Source: a beta proteobacterium AAP99
GTDB lineage: Bacteria; Pseudomonadota; Gammaproteobacteria; Burkholderiales; Burkholderiaceae_C
Assembly: GCA_001295775.1 (NCBI GenBank)
Contig: LJIA01000005.1
Coordinates: forward strand, 62,001-126,000
Reading direction: 5' to 3'
Length of the DNA stretch: 64,000 bases
The notes under the pieces were generated by a model. The model was not told where the DNA came from and did not search any database. It saw only the letters and a list, made by a program, of their open reading frames with translations. Positions 15,206-24,139 of this stretch are shown here, piece by piece (the first letter of the stretch is position 1; every line of letters begins with the position of its first letter). Both the position numbers and the translations under genes were made by a program.

Positions 15206-16843
15206 ATGAACCGAGATCTATTGACCACTGCGCACCGGCTGCGCCCGAGCCTGATCGCGCTGGCGCTGGCCGGTGCGCTGGGCGCCTGCAGCTCCACCGC
15301 CGACCCGGCCGCCCTCGGCCCGACACAGTCCCTGCAGGCCAACGTGAAGACCGTGGTGGTGATCTACGCCGAAAACGAGGGCTTTGACAAGCTCTACGGC
15401 AACTTCCCGGGGGCCAACGGCGTGCCGGTCGGTACGGCCTACATCCCGCAGACCGAGCGCAACAGCGACACGCCCCTGCCCACGCTGCCGCAGACCTGGG
15501 GCGGCGTGACGGCGGCCGGTCAGAGTCCGGTGATCACGCAAGCGCAAAGCGCCGGGCTCACGAATGCACCCTTCATGATCGAGACCGCCTTCCAGAGCGC
15601 CGCGGGCGCACCGCTGACGCAAGGCGTGATCACGCGCGACCTGTATCACCGCTTCTTTGAAAACCAGATGCAGATCAACGGCGGCAAGAACGACAAGTTC
15701 GCCGCCTACTCGGACGCTGGCGGCCTGACGATGGGCCGCTATGACGGCAGCCAGATGGCGTTGTGGCGCATTGCCCAGCAATACGTGCTGGCCGACAACT
15801 TCTTCCAGGGCGCCTTCGGCGGCTCCTTCCTGAACCACCAGTATCTGGTGTGCGCCTGTGCACCGGAGTACCCCAACGCCGACACCGCCGCGGCCAAGCC
15901 CACGATCGCCGCACTCAAGACCGATGCCAACGGCAATTACCTGCCGGCGCTGGCGCAGGCCGCCAACTCACCGGCCTCGGCCATGGACGGCCCGCCGGTC
16001 TATGTACTCAGCGGCAACATCGCACCCAAGAACTACTTCGGTGACGGCACCTTCCGCGCCATCAACACCATGCAGCCGCCCTTCCAGCCCAGCGGCAACG
16101 CACCGGCCGCTGCCGACACGACCGGCCAGTACGCCGATCCCGCGAAGGCCACTACGTTGCCGGCGCAGACCCAGCAGAACATCGGCGATCTGCTCAACGC
16201 CAAGGGCGTGAACTGGGCCTGGTACTCCGGCGCCTGGAACAGCAGCCTGGCGAGCCGCACCGGCATCTACAGCGGCGGCACACCCAACTTCCAGCCGCAC
16301 CACCAGCCCTTCAACTATTACGCCAACTTCGACCCCGTCAAGAACGCGGCCGACCGCACCGCCCACCTCAAGGACTACACCGACCTGGTGAGCGACGCGG
16401 CCGCCGGCAAGCTGCCGCCAGTGGTGTTCTACAAGCCGCAGGGCAACCTCAATCAGCACCCGGGCTATACCGATGTGACCAGCGGCGACGCGCACATCGC
16501 GGACACCATCGCCAAGCTGCAGGCCAGTCCGCAGTGGGCCAACATGGTCATCGTCGTCACCTACGACGAAAACGGCGGCGCCTGGGATCACGTGGCCCCG
16601 CCCAAGGGCGATCTGCTCGGCCCGGGCAGCCGGATTCCGGCGCTGGTGATCTCGCCCTTCTCCGCGGGTGGCGGCGTGGACAAGACGCCCTATGACACCG
16701 CCTCCGTGCTGCGCCTGATCACCAAGGTGTTCGGCCTGCCGATGCTGCCGGGCCTGGCCGCACGCGATGCCGCGCTCGTGGCCAATGGCGGCAAGCCGAT
16801 GGGCGACCTCACCGCAGCGCTCAAACTGCCTGCGCGGCCCTGA
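15206..16843 (+). CDS. AcpA-type acid phosphatase / phospholipase C-like phosphoesterase, lipoprotein
   Basis: A 545-residue exported phosphoesterase of the AcpA/phospholipase C superfamily (Pfam PF04185). The N-terminus has a lipoprotein signal (LALAGALGAC, lipobox cysteine about residue 28). The catalytic core begins VVVIYAENEGFDKLYGNFPG, followed by the conserved FGGSFLNHQYLV and the metal-binding VVTYDENGGAWDHVAPP. Relatives hydrolyse phosphomonoesters or phosphocholine lipids at the cell surface and help collect phosphate. A strong SD (GGAGGGA) precedes the ATG. It is divergent from the diheme peroxidase. Confidence 0.88.
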   Translation: MNRDLLTTAHRLRPSLIALALAGALGACSSTADPAALGPTQSLQANVKTVVVIYAENEGFDKLYGNFPGANGVPVGTAYIPQTERNSDTPLPTLPQTWGGVTAAGQSPVITQAQSAGLTNAPFMIETAFQSAAGAPLTQGVITRDLYHRFFENQMQINGGKNDKFAAYSDAGGLTMGRYDGSQMALWRIAQQYVLADNFFQGAFGGSFLNHQYLVCACAPEYPNADTAAAKPTIAALKTDANGNYLPALAQAANSPASAMDGPPVYVLSGNIAPKNYFGDGTFRAINTMQPPFQPSGNAPAAADTTGQYADPAKATTLPAQTQQNIGDLLNAKGVNWAWYSGAWNSSLASRTGIYSGGTPNFQPHHQPFNYYANFDPVKNAADRTAHLKDYTDLVSDAAAGKLPPVVFYKPQGNLNQHPGYTDVTSGDAHIADTIAKLQASPQWANMVIVVTYDENGGAWDHVAPPKGDLLGPGSRIPALVISPFSAGGGVDKTPYDTASVLRLITKVFGLPMLPGLAARDAALVANGGKPMGDLTAALKLPARP

Positions 16844-16997
16844 GCGCGCGGGCGGCTGCGCGCTGCGGCTGAGCAACAGCCGGCCTGCGGTGCCGCCCGG
16901 GCAACCCGCCGCGCCGTCGATTGCCGGTCAACCTCGGTCGGCGGCGCAGGGTGAATCGGCTAGGCTCCGGGTCTTTGATGATCCGGAGCCTTTTCCC

Positions 16998-17672
16998 ATG
17001 CTGCGTCACACTGCCCGCCATCTCGCCCTGAGCCTGAGTCTTGCCACCGCCGCCGCCCTGCTTGCCCCGCAGGCCGCAGCGCAAGGCATCGGCGTGCGCG
17101 CCGGTACCAACGGCGTGGGTGGCGACATCGGCTGGGACGTGATGCCCACGCTCAAAGCGCGTCTGGGCTACAGCGCCGGCAAGACCAACTTCACGGTGGA
17201 TGACACGAGCATCAACTACGACGGCAAGCTCAAGCTGTCGCAGCCGGCGCTGTTTCTGGACTTCACGCCGCTGGGGCCGTTCCGCATCACCGCCGGCGTG
17301 ATCGGCGGCAGCAGCAAGGTGCAGGTGACGGGCAAGCCCTCGGGCGGCAACTATGTCATCAATGGCGTGACCTACAGCGCCGCGCAGATCGGCACGGTCA
17401 CGGGTGAGCTGCGCGCGAAGAACAGCGTTTCGCCCTACCTGGGCGTGGGCTACGGCAATGTGTCCGGGCTGGGCGTGAACTTCTATATCGATCTGGGCGT
17501 GCAGGCCACGGGCGGTGCCAACGCCACCGTGAACGCCTCCTGCGGCAGCCTGTCGGCAACCGACTGCACCACGCTGCGCAGCAACCTCAATGCCGAGGCC
17601 GCTCGCCTGGCCAGCCGCAACTCGCTGAAGTACTACCCGATCGCCTCGATCGGGCTCACCGTGGGCTTCTGA
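16998..17672 (+). CDS. Exported outer membrane beta-barrel protein, unknown role
   Basis: A 224-residue protein with a clear signal peptide (cleavage near AAAQGI) and alternating amphipathic strands ending in the aromatic terminus IGLTVGF, typical of outer membrane barrels. It resembles small OmpW/Omp25-like barrels: SPYLGVGYGNVSGLGVNFY and an internal loop with a cysteine pair (NASCGSL, ATDCTTL) likely disulfide-bonded. The ATG at 16998 follows GGAGCC by about 9 bases. Upstream in-frame sequence overlaps the phosphatase gene and is not coding. No substrate can be named. Confidence 0.72.
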   Translation: MLRHTARHLALSLSLATAAALLAPQAAAQGIGVRAGTNGVGGDIGWDVMPTLKARLGYSAGKTNFTVDDTSINYDGKLKLSQPALFLDFTPLGPFRITAGVIGGSSKVQVTGKPSGGNYVINGVTYSAAQIGTVTGELRAKNSVSPYLGVGYGNVSGLGVNFYIDLGVQATGGANATVNASCGSLSATDCTTLRSNLNAEAARLASRNSLKYYPIASIGLTVGF

Positions 17673-17718
17673 AGGCGCTGCAGGCTCACTTGAGCCGCAT
17701 TTCGGCGCCAAATTGGCC

Positions 17719-17803
17719 GATTTTAATTGTTTTCGAAGACTCAAATAGGCCACTTTCCGCATGCAGCAAGCGGAAAGCGGCCTAATTGACTCTCAAGAAA
17801 ATC
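17719..17803. repeat. Nested AT-rich inverted repeat carrying the family head
   Basis: Between two convergent genes. The inner stem pairs 17746-17760 with 17770-17784 (15 bp, one mismatch, 9-nt loop), extended by TCAA/TTGA at 17741 and 17786; GATTTT (17719) can also pair with AAAATC (17798). On the minus strand 17757-17778 reads GCTTTCCGCTTGCTGCATGCGG, which matches the head of the dispersed repeats. It is likely also a terminator for both flanking genes. Confidence 0.65.
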
Positions 17804-17843
17804 TGTCCGAATTCGACTTATTTTTGCTGAGCCTTGCTGGGCG

Positions 17844-18725
17844 CTACAGCGCCTGCGCAGCGAAGGTGTCGCACTGGCGGATGTCGCCGCTCTTGTAGCC
17901 CTGCATGAACCAGCGGGCGCGCTGCTCGCTGGTGCCGTGCGTGAAGCGCTCCGGGCGCACCACGCCGGTGGCTTCGCGCTGCAGCTTGTCGTCGCCCACG
18001 GCGCCCGCGGCATTGATCGCCTCCTGGATGTCGGCCTGGTCGAACCAGCCCTTGGCCTTCTGCGAGTGGAAGCCCCAGATGCCGGCGAAGCAGTCGGCCT
18101 GCAGTTCCACCCGCACCGACAGCGCATTGTTCTGCGCCTCGCTCAGTCGCGAGCGCAGGCCGTCTACCTTGTTCATGATGCCCAGCAGGTTCTGCACGTG
18201 ATGCCCCACTTCGTGCGCAATCACGTAGGCCTGGGCCGTGTCGCCCGGTGCGCCCAGGCGCGAGCGCAGGGTTTCGTAGAAGCGCAGGTCGATGTAGACC
18301 TTCTGATCTGCCGGGCAGTAGAAGGGGCCGGCCGCCAGGTCACCCACGCCGCAGCCGCCCGTGGGGGTGCGGCCGCTGAACAGCACCAGCACCGGCTCGC
18401 GGTAGCGGCTACCGAGCTGTTGGCGCCAGACGTCCTCCGTGCTGGCCAGCACCACGCGCACGAAGCGGCTCATCTCGTCATTGGCCTGCGGGCCCGCGCC
18501 CGGCGCCTGCTGCTGAACCGGCGCCTGCACGGCACCTCCGCCGCCGCCCAGCAGGCTGAGCACCGTCATGGGGTTCACGCCGAACAGCCACGCCGCCACG
18601 AAGGCGATCACAATCGTGCCCAGACCGATGCCGCGACCGCCGATGCGCGGGCCGCCGCCCATGCCGCCTCCAGCGCCACGACGGTCTTCGACGTTGCTGC
18701 TCTCCCGTTCGCCTTCCCAGCGCAT
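17844..18725 (-). CDS. ypfJ: YpfJ-like neutral zinc metallopeptidase
   Basis: A 293-residue protein of the YpfJ/zinc-metallopeptidase family (Pfam PF04228). A glycine-rich cytoplasmic N-terminus is followed by one membrane segment (IVIAFVAAWLFGV), a Pro/Gln linker and an extracytoplasmic domain with the zinc motif HEVGHH. Conserved AGPFYCPADQKVYIDL precedes it and ELQADCFAGIWG follows, supplying the third ligand. Substrates in bacteria are not established. The ATG at 18725 is preferred over 18788 because family members begin MRWEGE. Confidence 0.88.
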   Translation of the reverse strand: MRWEGERESSNVEDRRGAGGGMGGGPRIGGRGIGLGTIVIAFVAAWLFGVNPMTVLSLLGGGGGAVQAPVQQQAPGAGPQANDEMSRFVRVVLASTEDVWRQQLGSRYREPVLVLFSGRTPTGGCGVGDLAAGPFYCPADQKVYIDLRFYETLRSRLGAPGDTAQAYVIAHEVGHHVQNLLGIMNKVDGLRSRLSEAQNNALSVRVELQADCFAGIWGFHSQKAKGWFDQADIQEAINAAGAVGDDKLQREATGVVRPERFTHGTSEQRARWFMQGYKSGDIRQCDTFAAQAL

Positions 18726-18825
18726 GGCGCTCTCCTTTTGCAGCAGATCAACGCAGCGCGACCGCGCCGACTGGATTTCAGCTCGCACCGTGATGGTGCC
18801 GACCGCCAGCTCAGTATCCTGTTGT

Positions 18826-18857
18826 GATTAGGGTTTGCACAGGGGTATTACCCCTGT
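18826..18857 (+). promoter_or_regulatory. Motif GATTAGGGTTTGCAC overlapping a 19-bp palindrome
   Basis: In the divergent region between ypfJ and the lacI-type gene. Bases 18839-18857 (ACAGGGGTATTACCCCTGT) form a perfect palindrome of two 9-bp arms around one base, directly preceded by the 15-bp motif also found at 15174. A TTGACA box lies at 18892-18897, 76 bases before the lacI-type start, without an obvious -10. An operator or a short hairpin are both possible. Confidence 0.4.
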
Positions 18858-18967
18858 TCGGGTCGTGGGATCTGCGCCAACATCGCTTAAATTGACATTG
18901 TTTACAGGCAAATCCGGTCGAATCCGGCTCACAACGTCGTCTCAACGACATTTCAACCGCCCCGCGA

Positions 18968-20056
18968 ATGAGCACTGACGATCCGAACAAGAACGATTCC
19001 GCTGCTTCCGGGGATGCTGCGCGTCCCGCCGAACACCGCCGCCCGCAGATGGCTGATCTGGCCCGGCTGGCCGGCGTGTCCGTGGCCACCGTGTCACGCG
19101 CGCTGAACGGCAGCACGGAAGTGAGCGAAGCCACGCGCAATCGCATCAGCGAATTGGCGCGGCAGATGAACTACACGATCAACCTCAGTGCGAAGAATCT
19201 GCGGACGCGGCAGAACCGTACGGTCGCGGTGGTCATCCCCTACGACAGCACCTCGCGCCAGCATGTGAGTGAGCCCTTCTTCCTCACCATGATGGGCAGC
19301 CTGGCCGACAGCCTGACGGGCCGCGGCTATGACATGCTGCTCTCACGCGTCGACGCCGAAAAGCTCGACACCGCCGCCACGCTCTACGACAGCGGCACGG
19401 CGATTGGCATCATCATGATCGGCCAGTGGCATCACCACGACCAGCTCAACCTCATGGCCGCGCGCAATGTGCCGCTGGTGGTCTGGGGCGCGCAGCTGGC
19501 ACAGCAGATCTACTGCAGCGTGGGTGGCGACAACTTCGACGGCGGGGCCAAGGCCACGCGGCACCTGCTGGACCAGGGCCGCAGGCGCATCGCCTTCCTC
19601 GGCGACCCCGACCTGCCCGAAGTCATGCTGCGCCACCGCGGCTACGAACACGCCCTGCGCGAGGCCGGCATCGAGCCGGACCCCAAGCTCCTGCTCAAGC
19701 AGCCCTTCGAAGCCAACATGGCCAGCGATGCGGTGCGCCGCCTGGTGGCCGAGGGCGTGCAGTTCGACGCCCTGTTTGCCTGCAGTGACGTACTGGCGGT
19801 GGCCGCGATCCACGCGCTGCGTTCCAGCGGCCGCGCGGTGCCCAGAGAGGTCGCCGTGGTCGGTTATGACGATGTGGAGTGGGCCTGCCACGCCGATCCG
19901 CCGCTGACCACCATCCGCCAGCCCTTTGCCAACGCCGGCGCGGAGATCGTGGATGCGCTGCTGCAGCAGCTGCAAGGCCAGAAGGTCGCGCCGCGCACCC
20001 TGCGCGTGGAGTTGGTCGTGCGCAACAGCTCGATCGCCAGCGGCGCCGATCGCTAG
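18968..20056 (+). CDS. LacI family transcriptional regulator of the sucrose locus
   Basis: A 362-residue LacI/GalR repressor. The helix-turn-helix MADLARLAGVSVATVSRALNG is at about residues 28-48, preceded by a polar extension, with the hinge helix after NLSAKNLRTRQ. The periplasmic-binding-protein-like effector domain runs from VAVVIPYDS to the end, with family features such as GGDNFDGGAKATRHLLDQG, FACSDVLAVAAIHAL and VVGYDDVEWA. It precedes, on the same strand, a TonB receptor, sugar kinase, MFS permease and sucrose phosphorylase, so sucrose or a derivative is the likely effector. Confidence 0.88.
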   Translation: MSTDDPNKNDSAASGDAARPAEHRRPQMADLARLAGVSVATVSRALNGSTEVSEATRNRISELARQMNYTINLSAKNLRTRQNRTVAVVIPYDSTSRQHVSEPFFLTMMGSLADSLTGRGYDMLLSRVDAEKLDTAATLYDSGTAIGIIMIGQWHHHDQLNLMAARNVPLVVWGAQLAQQIYCSVGGDNFDGGAKATRHLLDQGRRRIAFLGDPDLPEVMLRHRGYEHALREAGIEPDPKLLLKQPFEANMASDAVRRLVAEGVQFDALFACSDVLAVAAIHALRSSGRAVPREVAVVGYDDVEWACHADPPLTTIRQPFANAGAEIVDALLQQLQGQKVAPRTLRVELVVRNSSIASGADR

Positions 20057-20523
20057 GTACCGCCCGCAGCCGGGACGCAAGGCACACGGCAGCCGCACCC
20101 GGCACAAGCTTGGATGTCAGCCTGTGACGACCGGTCTGCAAGCATTGCCGCAATCCTTTGCGAACACAGCAATTGGTACTTCGTTGTTCCGCGAACACGC
20201 GGAACACATTCGACGCGATCCGAACTCCATCCGATTGCGCGGTGCAGCAAGGCAAATGCACACCACACAACAGCTAGGCGAGAGGTATTCGCTCACCTCG
20301 GTACGCCAACATGGTTGCTGCAGTCCAGCATGAAAATTGCGGCTCGGCCTAACCGCAAACGATTGTGTTTTGATTTCAGCCTGCGTACAGTCGCTCGCCG
20401 TGGACAGCCCGCGTTGAACGGTTGCACCATCGACGCCGACGGCAAGCCGCACCAGGAACGGGCGCAAGACCCTCACCCACAAGACCGTGCCCGGCACCGC
20501 ACAGATCGCTCTTGGAGACATTG
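20057..20523 (+). promoter_or_regulatory. 467-bp gene-free leader of the TonB receptor with candidate operators
   Basis: No gene is supported here. Two sites stand out. First, TGTTCCGCG-AACA-CGCGGAACA at 20185-20206, a perfect 9-bp inverted repeat with 4-base spacer. Second, at 20355-20366, GCAAACGATTGT, a LacI-family-like near-palindrome centred on CG. It overlaps a weak promoter-like pair, TTGTGT (20363-20368) and TACAGT (20386-20391), with 17-bp spacing. Binding there would block the promoter, as expected of the neighbouring repressor. From TACAGT to the ATG at 20524 leaves a leader of about 125 bases. Confidence 0.4.
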
Positions 20524-22830
20524 ATGACGCCGACATTCAAGCTCAGCCGTATCACCCTCGCCCTCACGGGCGCCTTCCTGTTGGGCGGTCAGGTGCTTGC
20601 CCAGACCGCACCGGCCACGCCGCCTGCTGCGCCGGCCACCCCGCCCGCCCAGCAGGCCGAAGCCAACAAGGACGACCAGCTCAAGCTCGACAGCGTCGTC
20701 GTCACGGGCGCGGCCGTGGCCACCACCAAGATGCGCCAGTCGCTTTCAGTCTCCACGCTGAGCAACGAGCAGATCGAGAAGTCCGTTGCCACCAACGCCG
20801 CCGAAGTGCTGCGCTCGGTGCCCGGCGTGCGCTCGGAATCCAGCGCCGGTGAAGGCAATACCAACATCACCATGCGCGGCGCACCGCTGTCCGCCGGCGG
20901 CTCGCGCTACGTCTCGCTGCAGGAAGACGGCCTGCCGCTCCTGCTGTTCGGCGACATCGCCTTCGCCACGCCGGACCAGTACCTGCGCGCCGACGCGATG
21001 ATCGACCGCCTGGAAGTGGTGCGCGGCGGCTCGGCCTCCACGCTGGCCAGCAACGGCCCGGCCGGCATCATCAACTTCATCTCCAAGACCGGCGAGGACA
21101 AGGGCGGCATGGCCAGCCTGGGCGTGGGTCTGGACTATCGCCAGTACCGCCTCGAATTCACGCAGGGTGGCAAGGCCTCCGACACGGTGCGATATCAGAT
21201 CGGCGGCTTCTGGCGCGTGGGCGAGGCCTCCGGCCGCAATGCCAACTTCAATGCCGAGAACGGCGGCCAGATCAAGGGCAACGTCACCTTCATGCTCGGC
21301 GGCAATGACTACATCCGCGCCAGCCTGAAGATCCTCAACGACAAGACACCGACCTTCCTGCCGGTGCCCACGCGCCTGTCGGCCGACGGCCGCTCGATCC
21401 AGACCATCCCGGGCATCGATCCGCGCAACGCGTTCTTCGTCACCAACGCCTTCAATCGCGACGTGGTGCTCGACCGCAACAACCAGCAGGTCGTCACGGA
21501 CCCCCGCGATGGTCTGCACATGAAGTCCACGGCGCTGGGGCTCGAAGCCGGCTTTGGCCTGGGCAGCATCCGGGTGGAGAACCGCTTCCGGTACGCAGAC
21601 AATGGCGGCCGCTTCATCGGCGTGTTTCCCGCCTCCGACGGCCCGGCGGTGCCCGCGGGCGCGGGTGGCCCGCTGCCTGCAGACCGCTTTGTCGGGCACA
21701 TCTTCAATACCTCGCTGGACAGCCTGGACAACGTCTTCAACGACCTGAAGGCCAGTCACAAGATCAGCCTGGGCGGCAAGGACAGCCTCACCATCACCGG
21801 CGGCCTGTTCTACGGCAAGCAGGACATCGCCCAGACCTGGTACTGGAACGGCTACGTGTTCGCACTCAACGGCGACAACCCGCGGAACTTCGGCCAGCTC
21901 GGCACGCTGCCGACCCCGATCTGGGGCAACTTCATCCGCTCCTGGGACTCCAGCTACACCCAGACCGCACCGTATGCCGCAGTGACCTGGGATGCGGGCG
22001 CACTGACCGTGGACGCCAGCCTGCGCAGCGATCGCAACAAGGGCTCGGGCTACCAGCTGCCTGACGGCTTCACTGCTGCCACGGGCGGCTTCGACACCCG
22101 CACGCGCAACAACTTCAACTACTCGATCTCCAAGACCAGCTACTCGGTGGGCGCGAACTATCAGTTCGACCGCAATTTCGCCACCTTCGCACGCGTCAGC
22201 TCCGGCATCAGCTTCATGGGTGACCGTGTGCTGGGGGCCGCCACCGCGCGCACGGCGATCCCCTTCAACGAGCTCACGCAGCAGGAACTCGGCGTGAAGT
22301 GGCGTGATGGCGGCCTGAGCGCCTTTGTCACGGCCTTCAACGCCAAGACCAAGGAAGGCTGCGCCTTCGAAGCCTCGACCCAGCGCACCCTGTGTGACAA
22401 CTACAGCGCGCGCGGCGTGGAAGCCGAACTGGGCCTGCGCGCCGGCGCGTTCCGCCTGACCTCGGGTATCACGCTCACCGATGCCAGCATCGACGGCGGC
22501 CCGAACAACGGCAAGACCCCGCGCCGCCAGGCCGACGTGGTGTATTCGATCGCCCCGAGCTACTCCGTGGGCAACGCCGAATTCGGCGCCGCGATCATCG
22601 GCACCACCAAGTCTTATGCGCAGAACGACAACGTCGTCGTGCTGCCGGGCTACACGGTCGTCAATGCCTTCCTGAACTACAGCATCAGCGAGAACCTGCT
22701 GCTCAACGTCGGCATCAACAACCTGTTCAACAAGCTTGGCTACACCGAAGGCGAAGGTCAGAACGGCTTCTTCGTGGCTCGCTCGATCAACGGCCGCACG
22801 GCGCGCGCCACGATCAAGTACCTGTTCTGA
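20524..22830 (+). CDS. TonB-dependent outer membrane receptor, probably for sucrose
   Basis: A 768-residue TonB-dependent receptor. A signal peptide ends near LAQTAP and is followed by an Ala/Pro-rich linker, then the TonB-box-like DSVVVTGA. The plug domain includes LSNEQIEKSVATNAAEVL, ITMRGAP and LEVVRGGSASTLASNGPAGIINF. The barrel ends in the usual aromatic terminus (RATIKYLF) after INNLFNKLGYTEGEGQ. Proteins of this kind import scarce substrates with energy from TonB-ExbBD. Its place between the LacI regulator and the sucrose catabolic genes points to sucrose, like the SuxA receptor of Xanthomonas. The ATG at 20524 follows TTGGAGACATTG. Confidence 0.88.
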   Translation: MTPTFKLSRITLALTGAFLLGGQVLAQTAPATPPAAPATPPAQQAEANKDDQLKLDSVVVTGAAVATTKMRQSLSVSTLSNEQIEKSVATNAAEVLRSVPGVRSESSAGEGNTNITMRGAPLSAGGSRYVSLQEDGLPLLLFGDIAFATPDQYLRADAMIDRLEVVRGGSASTLASNGPAGIINFISKTGEDKGGMASLGVGLDYRQYRLEFTQGGKASDTVRYQIGGFWRVGEASGRNANFNAENGGQIKGNVTFMLGGNDYIRASLKILNDKTPTFLPVPTRLSADGRSIQTIPGIDPRNAFFVTNAFNRDVVLDRNNQQVVTDPRDGLHMKSTALGLEAGFGLGSIRVENRFRYADNGGRFIGVFPASDGPAVPAGAGGPLPADRFVGHIFNTSLDSLDNVFNDLKASHKISLGGKDSLTITGGLFYGKQDIAQTWYWNGYVFALNGDNPRNFGQLGTLPTPIWGNFIRSWDSSYTQTAPYAAVTWDAGALTVDASLRSDRNKGSGYQLPDGFTAATGGFDTRTRNNFNYSISKTSYSVGANYQFDRNFATFARVSSGISFMGDRVLGAATARTAIPFNELTQQELGVKWRDGGLSAFVTAFNAKTKEGCAFEASTQRTLCDNYSARGVEAELGLRAGAFRLTSGITLTDASIDGGPNNGKTPRRQADVVYSIAPSYSVGNAEFGAAIIGTTKSYAQNDNVVVLPGYTVVNAFLNYSISENLLLNVGINNLFNKLGYTEGEGQNGFFVARSINGRTARATIKYLF

Positions 22831-22886
22831 GCATGACCCCGCGCCCGGCCAACCCGGGTGCGGCCTGAATGACCCAGCGAATGCCT

Positions 22887-22906
22887 TCGGGGCGGCTCCG
22901 CCCCGA
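22887..22906 (+). terminator. Hairpin after the TonB receptor gene
   Basis: A perfect 8-bp GC-rich stem (TCGGGGCG / CGCCCCGA) with a GCTC tetraloop, 57 bases after the receptor stop. It has no T-tract, so it may attenuate transcription or protect the message 3' end rather than terminate fully. Confidence 0.4.
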
Positions 22907-23040
22907 GACGCCCCGGGGGCTTCGCGTTTTCCCAACGGCCGCGCCTCGGTGGTGCCACCCGGCCAAAAGCCGGGCCACCGCAGCGCATGACGGACAGGAC
23001 GCTCGGTCTCCTCCGTGTCCCTGATTCAGCTTCCCCTCTG

Positions 23041-24111
23041 ATGACTCCGCATCCGGACTCCGCGCAGACGCACGAATCGCTCCCTTCCCCGGGCGGCGTG
23101 CTGCTGCTCGGCGAGGCGCTGGCCGATTCTTTTCCCGAACACACCGTCATCGGGGGTGCGCCCTTCAACGTGGCGCGCAACCTCGGCGCGCTGGGCCTTG
23201 CGCCCGGCTTTGTGAGCCGCGTAGGCGATGACGCCCTCGGCCATGCGATTGCCGCACAGTGCGCTGCGTTTGGTATGGCGACCGCCGGCCTGCAGATCGA
23301 CCCCGCGCTGCCCACCGGCGTGGTGGACGTGCGCATGAACGGCAGCACACACAGCTTCCACATCCGCGAGAACACCGCCTGGGACGCGATCGACAGCACC
23401 GCCGCCGTCGCCTGCGTGCGCGAAGCGCAGCCCGCATGGATCGGCTTCGGCACGCTCGCCCAGCGCGATGCGCGCTCCCGTGCTGCCCTCTACGGCGCAC
23501 TGGCCGCCAGCCCCGCCCGGCGATTTCTGGACCTGAACCTGCGTACCCTGCCGGCCGGTGGCGTGAGCAACCGCGAGCTGTCCGAAACCAGTCTGGCGCT
23601 GGCCCAGATCGTCAAGGTCAATGATGAGGAACTGGCGCAGCTCTTGGGCTGGTTCGGCCGCGGCCCTGTGACCGCGCAACAGGACTTTGCAAGCCCCGAT
23701 CATCTGGGTGCCATCGCTGCGCTGATGCAGCGCTTTGATATCGAGCTGCTCGTCGTCACGCGCGGTGCGCAAGGCTATGCCGCGTTTGGCAGATCGCAGC
23801 ATGGCATCGCCGAACCCCTCGCCCAGGGCAGTACGCCCCCCGTGCAAGTGACGGACACCGTGGGCGCGGGCGATGCCTTTTCCGCCGTGCTGCTGGCCGG
23901 CCTGATGCACCACTGGCCCTTGGCCACCACGCTCGCACGCGCCGCGGAGTTTGCCGCGATGGTCTGTACCTTGCGCGGCGCGGTCGCCGTCGGTCCCGCG
24001 CACTACGCGCCCTGGCGGGCGCAGTGGTTTGGCACCGGAAGCACTGCGGGCCACGGCAGCGCGACGGCAGGCGCGCGGCCGGCCTCCCCCATCCAGCGGC
24101 ACGCCGCCTGA
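23041..24111 (+). CDS. PfkB family sugar kinase, probably fructokinase
   Basis: A 356-residue ribokinase/PfkB-family kinase. The N-terminal GGVLLLGEALADSF, substrate-binding VIGGAPFNVARNLGALG and the C-terminal catalytic DTVGAGDAFSAVLLAGL (catalytic Asp in GAGDAF) are all seen. It most likely phosphorylates fructose released by the sucrose phosphorylase two genes downstream. The ATG at 23041 is chosen because codons 22987-23040 (an alternative 18-residue extension) have low GC at the third position, unlike the gene. The C-terminal 30 residues are low in complexity. Confidence 0.85.
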   Translation: MTPHPDSAQTHESLPSPGGVLLLGEALADSFPEHTVIGGAPFNVARNLGALGLAPGFVSRVGDDALGHAIAAQCAAFGMATAGLQIDPALPTGVVDVRMNGSTHSFHIRENTAWDAIDSTAAVACVREAQPAWIGFGTLAQRDARSRAALYGALAASPARRFLDLNLRTLPAGGVSNRELSETSLALAQIVKVNDEELAQLLGWFGRGPVTAQQDFASPDHLGAIAALMQRFDIELLVVTRGAQGYAAFGRSQHGIAEPLAQGSTPPVQVTDTVGAGDAFSAVLLAGLMHHWPLATTLARAAEFAAMVCTLRGAVAVGPAHYAPWRAQWFGTGSTAGHGSATAGARPASPIQRHAA

Positions 24112-24139
24112 CACAGAGAATCCACCGGACACCCGCCTA

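Noticed and set aside
20746-22935. A 729-codon minus-strand frame opposite the TonB receptor
   Set aside because: Composition is that of an antisense shadow; the plus strand encodes a complete receptor.
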